DNA of 27,399 nucleotides from an uncultured Eubacterium sp. GTDB lineage: Bacteria; Bacillota; Clostridia; Lachnospirales; Lachnospiraceae. The notes below the pieces were generated by a model. It was not told the DNA's origin. It was given only the letters and a program-made list of their open reading frames with translations, and searched no databases. The stretch's first letter is position 1. Each line of letters begins with the position of its first letter. This document shows positions 14,100 through 21,992 of the stretch, in pieces. The position numbers and the translations under genes were made by a program. The stretch lies in the NCBI GenBank assembly GCA_910589665.1, contig CAJUTR010000009.1:1-27399 (forward strand), written 5' to 3'.

Positions 14100-15052
14100 A
14101 TGTTTTGCCCTCCATTCTCAGTATTCCTGGCACTAATATGGCTCCTGACATTCTCTTTGGAACCATACCGCCAGGCGGCATTGCCGTCCAGGTGCTGGTA
14201 GAGATGCTCCCGGCAGCTCTTGAACTCATCGCCGATAAAACCGATGCGGTTCAGCCAAACACGCATGGCGAACTTCTCATTTTCTTCCTGCACCTTGCGG
14301 TAGCTGGCGCTTTTCTGTGTCAACGCCTGATGGTTCAGGGCGAGCGCCAGCACGATATATGCCCGGATTTTCCCGGCATGGAGCGTGCTGTTGAAGCCCC
14401 GCAGTTCCACCGTATGGTTGCCGTGGAAGAAACTGTGTAGATTGAGAAAATGATAGCGGCTGGTGTGGTAGTGACCGTTACGGTTTCCCGCATAGTTCTC
14501 ATACCAAATAGATTCTATCTGACTTAGTGTTTTTGGCTTTACCTGGTTCATGCGCTCTACCAAAATAGCGTCCATTTTCTTGCAGTAACGCATCCGCTCC
14601 GGCGCAATCTGAAGTGACTTATAAAGCAAATCATTGTGTGCGTAGATGATATTGATGAAGTTGCGGATGCTTCTAGGGGTGTGGGCGGCCCCGTCGAGAT
14701 GGATATGGATGCCGCAGGATCTGTTCGCAAATCCTCCGGCTTTCCTGAGCCTCCTTGCCAAAGCCTGCACCCGGTCAATATCCTCCCGGTAGAGCAGGAT
14801 GGGGCTGACCAGTTCCACGCTGTAACTATCATTAGCGGAGACAGTCCTGCGCCCCTCTTTTTTCTGGCAATGCAGGCTGCCATCGTACATCACTTTCCAG
14901 ATACGCCCATCCGGAGCGGTTACTTTGTGGGTGTCATAATAATCCCCGGCAGTGTCAGTCGTGCCGCCTAAGTAATGCGCAGTAACTTCTGCTGCTTTTT
15001 GCCTGGTGATCCCGGTGAACTCGATCTCCAGGCCGAATCTTTTCGTAAACAT
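14096..15052 (-). CDS. Amidoligase family protein (COOH-NH2 ligase fold)
   Basis: A 318-residue protein starting MFTKRFGLEIEFTGITRQKA after AAAGGAGGG. It carries the features of the amidoligase family: the GLEIEF strand near the N-terminus, a DGSL motif, SVELVSPIL, and the CGIHIHLD metal/nucleotide-binding motif. Farther on are YHFLNLHSFF and HTVELRGFNSTL. These enzymes use ATP to join a carboxyl to an amine in a glutamine-synthetase-like fold. The last 60 residues (RIGFIGDEFKSCREHLYQHL) match the tail of the virulence-related protein downstream. It is followed at once by GGCT. I chose the start by the ribosome site; the frame is open 26 codons farther upstream. Confidence 0.87.
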   Translation of the reverse strand: MFTKRFGLEIEFTGITRQKAAEVTAHYLGGTTDTAGDYYDTHKVTAPDGRIWKVMYDGSLHCQKKEGRRTVSANDSYSVELVSPILLYREDIDRVQALARRLRKAGGFANRSCGIHIHLDGAAHTPRSIRNFINIIYAHNDLLYKSLQIAPERMRYCKKMDAILVERMNQVKPKTLSQIESIWYENYAGNRNGHYHTSRYHFLNLHSFFHGNHTVELRGFNSTLHAGKIRAYIVLALALNHQALTQKSASYRKVQEENEKFAMRVWLNRIGFIGDEFKSCREHLYQHLDGNAAWRYGSKENVRSHISARNTENGGQNI

Positions 15053-15156
15053 TTGCCCTCCTTTCCTGCGGCTGTTGGAGCGCGGAATGGGGGCGGCTGT
15101 GGTGCGCCCCCAAACTTGGCTGCGCACCATGCCGCAATGTTTACCTGGTTTTTATG

Positions 15157-15378
15157 TTACCTGTCTAAATCCTCCTTTCCCAGAACTTTTTCCGTGAGAT
15201 TGTTTAGCGCCGGGCTGAGCCCTGCTGCGGAACCGGCTGCCGGTCGGTATTTTTTCTGTAGCTTCGCCGTCAGCTTACGGCGTTCCGCATCGGTAATCAG
15301 CCCGCGCTTATGAAGATGGCCGACGATGGCAAGCATCGCACCATATTGCTTTATCTGTTCAAAATGTGCTTTATCCAT
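15157..15378 (-). CDS. Small protein with SHOCT-like motif
   Basis: A 73-residue protein beginning MDKAHFEQIKQYGAMLAIVG, with the stretch HLHKRGLITDAERRKLTAKLQKKY. That resembles short SHOCT-type oligomerisation motifs (helix, GlIT.aE, helix). The ATG shares its A with the stop of the upstream gene (TAATG), showing translational coupling. Function unknown. The coupling and its conservation beside amidoligase genes suggest it works with its neighbours. Confidence 0.6.
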   Translation of the reverse strand: MDKAHFEQIKQYGAMLAIVGHLHKRGLITDAERRKLTAKLQKKYRPAAGSAAGLSPALNNLTEKVLGKEDLDR

Positions 15379-15770
15379 TACGGCAATCCCTCCCCATAGC
15401 GGCTGAGACGGTAACATTCCCTGCCGCAGAATTGCTTTTTCTTGTTCCCGAAGCTGACGAATTCTTTTCCGCAGCAATAGCAAATCAGACGGTATGGCTG
15501 CCTGCTACGGAAATGGTTCCACCACTGGTAACGGCACCGGTTGCTGCAAAAAATCTTGCGTCCGCCACCCGTGGGGTGCGATAATGGCTTGCTGCAATTT
15601 TTACATAAACCGGTTTCCGCACCGTTGCTAAGTGGGGCATGGACGCCATTGCGGTAGCAGATGGATTTTACAGTATTGGGAGATAAGGAGAAAAAATCTG
15701 CAATTTCCGCATACGATGCGCCATCCTCACGCATTTTTAGCATTGCCTGTTTGGTTTTGGGATCAGTCAT
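15378..15770 (-). CDS. HTH plus double zinc-knuckle DNA-binding protein
   Basis: A 130-residue protein. Residues 4-42 form a sigma-4/resolvase-like helix-turn-helix (MLKMREDGASYAEIADFF, then LSPNTVKSICYRNGV). Two zinc-binding units follow: CKNCSKPL with FCSNRCRYQWW, and CYCCGKEF with FCGRECYRLSRYG. Each has the CxxC...CxxxC spacing expected of a structural zinc site. It overlaps the C5 methyltransferase by four bases (ATGA) and is coupled to the next gene by TAATG. It is likely a DNA- or RNA-binding regulator of the element; the target is unknown. Confidence 0.68.
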   Translation of the reverse strand: MTDPKTKQAMLKMREDGASYAEIADFFSLSPNTVKSICYRNGVHAPLSNGAETGLCKNCSKPLSHPTGGGRKIFCSNRCRYQWWNHFRSRQPYRLICYCCGKEFVSFGNKKKQFCGRECYRLSRYGEGLP

Positions 15771-16933
15771 GCTGCCTCCTTTTCTGCCCCGGCTCCTGCA
15801 CCTGCCATATATGCGGCTTTGATGCGCAGTCCGAGGGCGTGTACTACATTGACGGTTACGGCGTTGCCAGCCTGCCGGTAAGCCTGGGTGTCGGAAGTCA
15901 CAGCCAGCAGTTTATCAATCTGTGCGTCAGAAAATCCCTGCAGCCGCAGGCATTCCCGCGGGACGAGGCGGCGGATTCTCAGGTCTTCCCCCACAACCGC
16001 CTTGTCCGCATGCGTAGTAATGGTATAGGAGACGCCGTGCCCCACGCGCGCCCGCTTCTTGTTCTGTCCGGCGTAGGAGATGTCGACCGAATCTCCCGGC
16101 TCCGCTTCACTGTACCCGCGCCTGGTGGCTTCTTTAATCAGCAGGACGCCATCACGCACCTGCCTTGAGCTTATGCCTTTGCAGTAACTGGCGGTGAGGG
16201 TGCGGGCGCAGTCCCGTGTGTCCGTGATCCCCACCTGGCTGCTGCAGCTTACAAGGTACAGCCCGGTTTTTCCACCGCCTCCCCCGGAGCTGGCAAGTTG
16301 GGTGCAGGCGACCCCGGCCGGGTCGTAGACCCTTTCCCCCTGTGCCCCGTCGATGACTTGTATAAGAGCTTTTCCGTCTGCTCCGGTGAGAGGTAGTATT
16401 TTTCCGGCACATCTCGGATCAAGATATCCGACAATATACACCCGTTTGCGTGACTGCGCGACTCCAAAATACTTGCTGTTAAGCACCTGCCATTCCACAC
16501 CGTACCCCAGTTCTGATAGCGTGCTGAGGATGATTGTAAACGTCCGTCCTTCGTCATGGCTAAGCAGTCCGGGAACGTTTTCAAGTAGAAAAAACGCAGG
16601 CCGTTTGGCTTTAAGGACACGCGCGATGTCAAAAAAGAGCGTGCCTCTCGCATCTTCAAAGCCACGGCGCTTTCCGGCAATGGAAAAGCTTTGGCAGGGG
16701 AACCCGGCGCAGAGCAGGACGAAGTCCGGCATTGTTCCGGTGTCAATTTTTCTTGCGTCTTCATAATAAACCTCGCTTTCTTTTATATTATGTATGGCAC
16801 GGTATGCCCGGTTGGCGTGTTTGTCGATTTCCGAGTGGCCGATGCAGGTAAAGCCGCCGACGCGCTCCAGCCCGGCACGGAACCCGCCAATACCGGCAAA
16901 CATATCAAAGAACCTGATATTTTGTGTAGACAT
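15767..16933 (-). CDS. DNA (cytosine-5) methyltransferase, orphan
   Basis: A 388-residue m5C methyltransferase with its motifs in order: FFDMFAGIGGFRAGLERVG (motif I), GFPCQSFSIAGKRRG with nucleophile Cys80 (IV), FLLENVPGLLSHD (VI), and QSRKRVYIVGYL (VIII). A Gly-rich target-recognition region follows, then RRLVPRECLRLQGF (IX) and YRQAGNAVTVNVV (X). It transfers a methyl group from SAM to cytosine C5 in a specific site. No restriction endonuclease gene is next to it, so it is best seen as an anti-restriction or self-marking enzyme of the element. AAGGAGG precedes the ATG. The C-terminus ends in a short Ala/Gly-rich tail, where it overlaps the next gene. Confidence 0.94.
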   Translation of the reverse strand: MSTQNIRFFDMFAGIGGFRAGLERVGGFTCIGHSEIDKHANRAYRAIHNIKESEVYYEDARKIDTGTMPDFVLLCAGFPCQSFSIAGKRRGFEDARGTLFFDIARVLKAKRPAFFLLENVPGLLSHDEGRTFTIILSTLSELGYGVEWQVLNSKYFGVAQSRKRVYIVGYLDPRCAGKILPLTGADGKALIQVIDGAQGERVYDPAGVACTQLASSGGGGGKTGLYLVSCSSQVGITDTRDCARTLTASYCKGISSRQVRDGVLLIKEATRRGYSEAEPGDSVDISYAGQNKKRARVGHGVSYTITTHADKAVVGEDLRIRRLVPRECLRLQGFSDAQIDKLLAVTSDTQAYRQAGNAVTVNVVHALGLRIKAAYMAGAGAGAEKEAA

Positions 16934-16944
16934 AGTAAACCTCC

Positions 16945-16974
16945 TTATAGATTTGTTCGTGTAATAAAAATCAT
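16945..16974 (-). CDS. Possible 9-codon leader peptide before the methyltransferase
   Basis: An ATG behind GGAGGG opens a 9-residue frame (MIFITRTNL) whose stop TAA runs directly into the GGAGG of the methyltransferase. A ribosome ending here would be placed on the methyltransferase ribosome site. It may be a coupling leader or chance. Confidence 0.3.
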   Translation of the reverse strand: MIFITRTNL

Positions 16975-16984
16975 AATCCCTCCG

Positions 16985-17059
16985 TTAAGTGTTATTGCGG
17001 TGCGCCTGGGCGCCTGGCGCAGTTAAGCCGGCAGGGACGGATTCTTTCTTCTTTGGCAT
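16985..17059 (-). CDS. Possible 24-aa basic peptide
   Basis: A short frame, MPKKKESVPAGLTAPGAQAH and four more residues, lies between the 101-aa gene and the methyltransferase. The ribosome site is weak, but the frame keeps the strand and the tight spacing of the operon. Coding status uncertain. Confidence 0.3.
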   Translation of the reverse strand: MPKKKESVPAGLTAPGAQAHRNNT

Positions 17060-17113
17060 TATTTACGCACTGCCTGTTTTTGTTTTTCCGTTTTTAGCTT
17101 TCTTAAGAGATGG

Positions 17114-17419
17114 TTACATAAAATCTTTTATCCCGTCATAAACATGGCTGCAGAAACCGAGGATTGTATCGATAATTTTTTCCTCTTCCACATTTTTTGG
17201 CTTTACGTCCCAGCCGCGGTCATAGTTGATGGCTGTCGGCCCATGTTCCTGCCAAACCGTCAGTTTGCTAACATTCCCGCTGTTAATGCCAAATTTGGAA
17301 GCTTCTGCATAGACTTTTGCCTGAAAGCGTAAATTTCCGACTTTGCCTGATATCCAATTATTATCCATAAACTTTACCTTGCTGATGCCATAGCGTGCGT
17401 CTTCTAGGCATTCTTCCAT
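17114..17419 (-). CDS. Conserved ICE small protein of unknown function
   Basis: A 101-residue protein with the core NNWISGKVGNLRFQAKVYAE, then SKFGINSGNVSKLTVWQ and INYDRGWDVKPKN. It is likely a beta-rich domain followed by a C-terminal helix (EEEKIIDTILGFCSHVYDGIKDF). Proteins of this look occur next to DUF5049 and methyltransferase genes in Firmicute ICEs. I cannot give a function. It starts two bases after the upstream stop, so it is part of the operon. Confidence 0.6.
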   Translation of the reverse strand: MEECLEDARYGISKVKFMDNNWISGKVGNLRFQAKVYAEASKFGINSGNVSKLTVWQEHGPTAINYDRGWDVKPKNVEEEKIIDTILGFCSHVYDGIKDFM

Positions 17420-17422
17420 ATC

Positions 17423-17635
17423 CTAAGATGCATCCGTTTTGCCGGTCAGGATGAAATGGCTGTACGCACCCCAGTTCTTTCTGTCAAGCAAATAATTTAC
17501 GAGTTCGTACCAGCCTTCACGGTTAGCGATGGACATTACCGCGTTGCAGTCGAACATGTTAGCTTCCGCGCTGTCACGCACTTTAAGTATCTGCTTTTTT
17601 ATAGTTGGTGTTAATTGGTTCTTAGCTGTACCCAT
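17423..17635 (-). CDS. DUF5049-like small protein, copy 2
   Basis: A 70-residue protein starting MGTAKNQLTPTIKKQILKVR, with a core SIANREGWYELVNYLLDRKN and an end SHFILTGKTDAS. It is paralogous to the copy at 13415-13603. The ribosome site is modest (AAGGAAC). Function unknown; carrying two copies in one operon suggests each serves a different partner. Confidence 0.7.
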   Translation of the reverse strand: MGTAKNQLTPTIKKQILKVRDSAEANMFDCNAVMSIANREGWYELVNYLLDRKNWGAYSHFILTGKTDAS

Positions 17636-17738
17636 GTTGTTCCTTAGTAGTTAAATTGTTCATAAAACTGCAGCCTGTAAATGTTACCTTTGCCTCAAGT
17701 CTTGTCCTGCCGCTTAACTGTGCCAGACGTCCAGACTC

Positions 17739-18722
17739 TTAGCACAGCATCTCCCTGTCTCCCCCATCCAGGACGAGATGCTCCAGCTCATCGCAGGTAA
17801 TTACAGCAAATAATTTCGCCTGCTTATCAAAAGCCTCTCTGAGATGCCGGATGAGTTTTTCTTTCCGGGTAATGCTTGGTACAATCCAAACCGTGAGTGG
17901 GAACATTTCCGATTCTTCCTGCTCCAAGCCGGAGCGGTAGTAGGCATGGTATTTCTCGCATTTATCAATGATCTTGGCGGGAGATTCCGTGTCAAGGTCA
18001 ACTTCGATAAAATAGCGGTCTTCATATTCTTCAGTGGCAGTTGCGGCGTAGAGGTCGGGCTTGAGGGAGTAGGACACCCCGGCATTGCTGTATGCTCGCC
18101 AGCATTCCGGCTCTAACTGCAAAGCGGTAATCTGAGGCTCATGTTCCCGGCAGATTTCTGTCAGCCGGATGGCAGTTTCTGCAACCGCCAGGGTATGGGC
18201 TAAGAAATATGGGGACGGTTCATAATGCCTACGCATGGGAGATGCCTTGCCGTCATGGAGCCGCAACAGGCGCTCGCCGGCGTGGGTCAGATGCCAGATG
18301 AATGAGCCTGATCCGGCTCTTACTCCGCCAATCCTCCGCGAGAGACTGTTAACCAGCCCATACCCGCTTAGCTTCTTGAGACTGCGGCTGGCTGCCCTAA
18401 GCCCGGCAGAGGGATTAGCGGCATCCGTGAATAACAGCCGCCCGATCTGCCCAGTCATGAGGTAGCGGTACTGTTGCACCGCGGCGAGCAGCTGTCGGTC
18501 GCGCTCCCCCAGGCGGCTGTCAGTCTCCGCCAGTTGTCTTTTGGATACACGCTGGGGCGATTGGCTGTCATTAACAGGGGCGCCGCCTGCAATAGGGGAA
18601 TCCGTAGCGGGAACGCTGAAGGAATCCCGGACATTAAACTGCGCGAAGTCCCTGATCCCCGCGGTTTCCGCTTGTGCTTTGCCGTCCCCGTCCGTCAGTC
18701 GGTTCGTCAGCCGGTCCGTCAT
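17739..18722 (-). CDS. Replication-relaxation family protein
   Basis: A 327-residue protein. After a variable 60-residue N-terminus comes a winged-helix domain (ERDRQLLAAVQQYRYLMTGQ, GRLLF, SRSLKKLSGYGLVNSLSR, then WHLTHAGERLL). A second domain follows, with PDLYAATATEEYEDRYFIEVDLDTE and the YHAYYRSG region. This D-x20-ExD pattern resembles a nuclease-like fold and is typical of the replication-relaxation family of plasmids and ICEs. Members are thought to act in plasmid replication and DNA relaxation; a true relaxase activity is not shown here. It overlaps the TraG-like gene by four bases (ATGA) and has AGGAGG upstream, so the two are coupled and probably act on the same DNA. Confidence 0.82.
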   Translation of the reverse strand: MTDRLTNRLTDGDGKAQAETAGIRDFAQFNVRDSFSVPATDSPIAGGAPVNDSQSPQRVSKRQLAETDSRLGERDRQLLAAVQQYRYLMTGQIGRLLFTDAANPSAGLRAASRSLKKLSGYGLVNSLSRRIGGVRAGSGSFIWHLTHAGERLLRLHDGKASPMRRHYEPSPYFLAHTLAVAETAIRLTEICREHEPQITALQLEPECWRAYSNAGVSYSLKPDLYAATATEEYEDRYFIEVDLDTESPAKIIDKCEKYHAYYRSGLEQEESEMFPLTVWIVPSITRKEKLIRHLREAFDKQAKLFAVITCDELEHLVLDGGDREMLC

Positions 18723-20941
18723 GGTTTTTTCCTCCTTCCAATGTTAACGTCGCCGGGATTTTCCCCGGTGGTTTGGTTGTTAGCGGTAAATATACTGAGA
18801 TATTCTTCTTCAGTTTGCTCTGCCGGGATGCCGTAGGCGGCCTGGCTCTTTGCCTTAAGCTCGGCGGCATCCCGCAGGGCGGGCGGTGGCGGCAGAGTCC
18901 TGCCCTGTACCCAGCCAATGTTTCTTCCTCCTGATTGGAACGAGGCATAAACCTGGTAGCGGGGCAGAGCCATAAAATCCTCTGCGGTAAGTTCCGGCGC
19001 CATCGCTGCCATGTCTTTAGCATCCTTGCTGTTAAGACCGAACACTATTTTGTTCCTGGCGTTGGCGTCTACCCCGGAGCGGATCTCTAACGGCAGCTGA
19101 TCCCTATATTGGTGCGCCAGCGTCAGTCCGACACCCAAGCCTCTCGCCTGCGCTAAAGCGTCCGATAAATCAGTCGGCAACGACAAATAATCTTGCAGCT
19201 CGTCGATGTAGATTTCTACAATGTGCCGCTTCTCCGCCGGGATACCCGCCCGTGACAGGGCAAGCGTCCAGGTTAAGCCGACAATTAGTGAGCCTAAGAG
19301 CCTGGCACTTTCTCCTCCGGTTAAACCACGGTTCAGCGGAATTAGTACAATCTTTCGTTTATTGAACAAATCTGTGAGGGAAAACTTTGGCTTTGCCTGC
19401 CCCAGGGTGTTCCTTAGCCCCGGTCGTAAAGTTAGCTGTCTAAGCTTGTTGAGAACAGGGCTTATCTGCTGCCTTTTTTCGGTATCCCTCAGAGCCTCAA
19501 ACTGTTCCCAAAACGGGCGCAACGCTACGCGGTCTTTAACCTTGTTGGTAATTTTCTGCCTAAAGCGCTCGTCAGTCAGAAGCGGCAATAGCCACAATAG
19601 TGTAGAATTTTCTGTCTCAACGAGGGTCAGAAGGGCTGCTGTTAGTACATCTTGCGTGTAAATTCCCCAACAGTCACTAAAGATTTCTTTAAGCACGGAG
19701 AGAGTTGCATCCGCAATCAGCGAAGGGTTGCCATAATCCTTAAACGCCAGCGGGTTAAACCCACATGGGCAGGAATCGGATGGATCGATAATAACCACAT
19801 CGCCCACGCGTTCTTCTGGAATCCGTTCCAAGATAGATATAATCAAATCTGCCTTTGGATCAAGTACCAAGACGCTTCTTCCAGCCGTAATATCCGCCAG
19901 AATTAGGTGTAACATTGCAGTTGATTTTCCGCTTCCAGTAGGCCCCAGGCACACCGTATGCTCTAAACTGTCGTGCGGAGAAATACTCAGCCGCTTCGGG
20001 TTCATTGCGTCCATGCTGACGGCGAAGCTACGGTTATTCTGCTGATTAGTCGGATTGCGATACCAGTTAGGTGACAGTATGACCTTTGGATGTAGCCCCG
20101 GAGTTCCGGGTAATTCTTCCTCCCCGGCTGGGAGCAGGAGGAAGCTAGAGAGCTCCTTGACCGATAACTTCAGGGGGAAACGGAGCGGCACATGGACGGT
20201 GTTAAGGTCAGAGGGTTTGATGGTTTCCTCACGGATGCGCACCCCTGCTGACTCCAATACCTTGAATGCACTGATGATGCTTTGCAGACGAGTGTTGGTA
20301 TTTTCTCCAGTGATACCAATGCGGATGACAGCCTGGAACGTGTGCTGCTCGGCTTTTTCCCGCACGCTTTTACGGCTCTCGGCGGAAGCTTTTTGTACGT
20401 CTCCGAGGAGTATCTGCAGCCATGTTGCATTTGGGTCAGCGAGGTTAGTTGGCACTGGGGAGGGGGCATAGGCCCGCCCCAGTACAATTTGCATTACCAT
20501 TTCTGTGCCACTTTTATCCTCGGTGAGTGCTGCCAACCCTGCCCGGATGACTGCCTCCGTAATGTCAGTCTTAAGCGAGAGCGTCGGGTTGCTAATCTTC
20601 AGTTGTCGGGCAGTAGTAACAGCTGCACGTTTTTCTGTGCCAACTTCGTGGAACTGGATATCACCATGTGCCCTGATGGCCTCCTCAATATTTCTGATGT
20701 ACCTTGTGGCGGCTCCAATGAGATAGCTCACTTTGCCGTTTTGGCTGCGTACCTCCCAGATGACGGCTCCCCGCGGTGGTGATAATGCCGCCAAATGCGA
20801 GAGAACTTCCCACACGGTTTCTGTTTTATATGGCCGCGCCCATACTATTTCCTTAAAGACAAGGTTTTCTATTTGATGCTTCAAAAATACCCACTCCTTC
20901 CTATATTTCTTGTGCTTTTTACCATTTTCCCAAGTCATCAT
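18719..20941 (-). CDS. VirD4/TraG-type DNA-transfer ATPase
   Basis: A 740-residue P-loop ATPase. The N-terminal 320 residues are a variable soluble domain. Walker A is GPTGSGKS at residues 333-340, followed by VLVLDPKADLI. Walker B is YIDELQDYL around 580, and the C-terminal TraM-recognition-like segment has LAHQYRDQLP and NKIVFGLNSKDAKDMAAM. These features define the coupling-protein/HerA-FtsK group that feeds DNA into a conjugation channel. No membrane helices are seen in it, but a small two-helix membrane protein is encoded directly upstream and overlaps by 23 bases, and could anchor it. Ribosome site GGAGG. It is the clearest transfer gene in the window. Confidence 0.88.
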   Translation of the reverse strand: MMTWENGKKHKKYRKEWVFLKHQIENLVFKEIVWARPYKTETVWEVLSHLAALSPPRGAVIWEVRSQNGKVSYLIGAATRYIRNIEEAIRAHGDIQFHEVGTEKRAAVTTARQLKISNPTLSLKTDITEAVIRAGLAALTEDKSGTEMVMQIVLGRAYAPSPVPTNLADPNATWLQILLGDVQKASAESRKSVREKAEQHTFQAVIRIGITGENTNTRLQSIISAFKVLESAGVRIREETIKPSDLNTVHVPLRFPLKLSVKELSSFLLLPAGEEELPGTPGLHPKVILSPNWYRNPTNQQNNRSFAVSMDAMNPKRLSISPHDSLEHTVCLGPTGSGKSTAMLHLILADITAGRSVLVLDPKADLIISILERIPEERVGDVVIIDPSDSCPCGFNPLAFKDYGNPSLIADATLSVLKEIFSDCWGIYTQDVLTAALLTLVETENSTLLWLLPLLTDERFRQKITNKVKDRVALRPFWEQFEALRDTEKRQQISPVLNKLRQLTLRPGLRNTLGQAKPKFSLTDLFNKRKIVLIPLNRGLTGGESARLLGSLIVGLTWTLALSRAGIPAEKRHIVEIYIDELQDYLSLPTDLSDALAQARGLGVGLTLAHQYRDQLPLEIRSGVDANARNKIVFGLNSKDAKDMAAMAPELTAEDFMALPRYQVYASFQSGGRNIGWVQGRTLPPPPALRDAAELKAKSQAAYGIPAEQTEEEYLSIFTANNQTTGENPGDVNIGRRKKP

Positions 20942-21119
20942 GTTTATGCCTCCAAATGCGGAAACATATTATGGCTACGGTAAAGATTATGGCGATAGCA
21001 AGCAGTATCGGCCAAACTTCCAAAATCCAGTATGCGGCGGTATTGATGAGAAAGGCGCTGAGCGCCAGCATGAATGCAAACTCCAGTATCCGGGTAATTA
21101 GTTTTTTGGGTGGTTCCAA
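20919..21119 (-). CDS. Small membrane protein with two helices
   Basis: A 66-residue protein starting at TTG (GGAGGG nine bases upstream). Two hydrophobic helices, LEFAFMLALSAFLINTAAYW and VWPILLAIAIIFTVAIICF, are followed by a basic tail RIWRHKHDDLGKW. It lies between the MT-A70 gene (3-base gap) and the coupling ATPase (23-base overlap). The ATPase lacks its own membrane anchor, so this peptide may supply it in trans. No family recognised. Confidence 0.65.
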   Translation of the reverse strand: MEPPKKLITRILEFAFMLALSAFLINTAAYWILEVWPILLAIAIIFTVAIICFRIWRHKHDDLGKW

Positions 21120-21122
21120 TCA

Positions 21123-21743
21123 TCATCCCTCCTCTCTGAGTGCTTTAGCGCTGTACTTTGGCACAGGATAGTTTTCTCCTGGCATGATGATGTCTGACCC
21201 TCCTGGCGCTTCATAACCCCAACAGTCGAAGTCCGGTTCTCTGTGGCGGGCGAAAAGCTCGAGATAAGGTCCGTATGACATCCGCCTAATAACTGCGTAT
21301 TGCTCTTCGGGTTTCTGGCTATGCCGTTGCTGTGGGCAGAAGATCCAGTTGGGCTGACCGTGAAATTTAACCGGCGCCTTGCCACGTGTGGCAAAGAGGC
21401 ATGTTTCTGACGCATTTCTAAAATAATTACCCAAAAGGAGGCGGGGTTTGATCCAGTAGATCGGGCTGCGGTATGTAAAGCCCCAAGCCTTAATCACATC
21501 TAAACCCTCTTGTAACAGGGCGTTAGGAATCCACAAATAAAGGTGGCTGTTTTCTTCCGCTAAATCCTGTACTGGCATCGCTTTGATGCGCTCCAGAGAC
21601 ATCAGTTCATAATGGCTTTCCGCACTGCGATGACTATTTTTCCCACGCTGCGAGGAGACTCCCCATGGGGGGTCAGCGAGGATTGTGTGATATTTCTTGG
21701 TTTTGTTGATTTTACTTTCTGTCTGATTGATTTTTCCTTCCAT
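21123..21743 (-). CDS. MT-A70 family N6-adenine methyltransferase
   Basis: A 206-residue MT-A70 methyltransferase. The catalytic DPPW is at residues 24-27 in YHTILADPPWG. Other family features are LYLWIPNALLQEGLDVIKAW, the WIKPRLLLGNYFRNASE segment, and the C-terminal YGPYLELFARHREPDFDCWG, which closes the SAM pocket. It would methylate adenine at N6 in DNA, like related phage and ICE enzymes. Together with the C5 enzyme it gives the element two kinds of DNA marking. Ribosome site GAAAGG. No cognate nuclease is seen. Confidence 0.92.
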   Translation of the reverse strand: MEGKINQTESKINKTKKYHTILADPPWGVSSQRGKNSHRSAESHYELMSLERIKAMPVQDLAEENSHLYLWIPNALLQEGLDVIKAWGFTYRSPIYWIKPRLLLGNYFRNASETCLFATRGKAPVKFHGQPNWIFCPQQRHSQKPEEQYAVIRRMSYGPYLELFARHREPDFDCWGYEAPGGSDIIMPGENYPVPKYSAKALREEG

Positions 21744-21900
21744 ATAATCGTCCTTTCTTTGCTTGGCGCGGTTTTGACGGTATTTAAGCCCAAAACCACG
21801 CCGATTAAAAAGTTAAGCACAATGAGTTTTCGGAGCGATTCGACACCCATTAACAGGGGTCAAATGTCAATTAGGGCGCAATAAGGAACGATATTGTAAT

Positions 21901-21923
21901 ATTGTCAAGAATATGTTGACAAT
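21901..21923. promoter_or_regulatory. 8-bp inverted repeat with promoter-like boxes
   Basis: ATTGTCAA (21901-21908) and TTGACAAT (21916-21923) are perfect inverted repeats with a 7-base spacer. On the minus strand TTGTCA is followed after 18 bases by TACAAT, a plausible promoter for the MT-A70 gene. The repeat would then be its operator. Confidence 0.5.
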
Positions 21924-21992
21924 GCCTTGTTTTGCGCTTAATTGCTGTACCCTCTGAAACGACAGGGCAGTCCTTTGCACCGTGTTTTCTGT

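Noticed and set aside
15092..15112. GGGGGCG/CGCCCCC hairpin before the amidoligase
   Set aside because: It is short and in GC-rich DNA, where such pairs arise easily, and there is no T-run and no other support.
21602..21850. 82-aa frame overlapping the start of the MT-A70 gene
   Set aside because: Its first part is hydrophobic and could suggest a membrane peptide, but most of it is out-of-frame MT-A70 coding sequence and it has no ribosome site.
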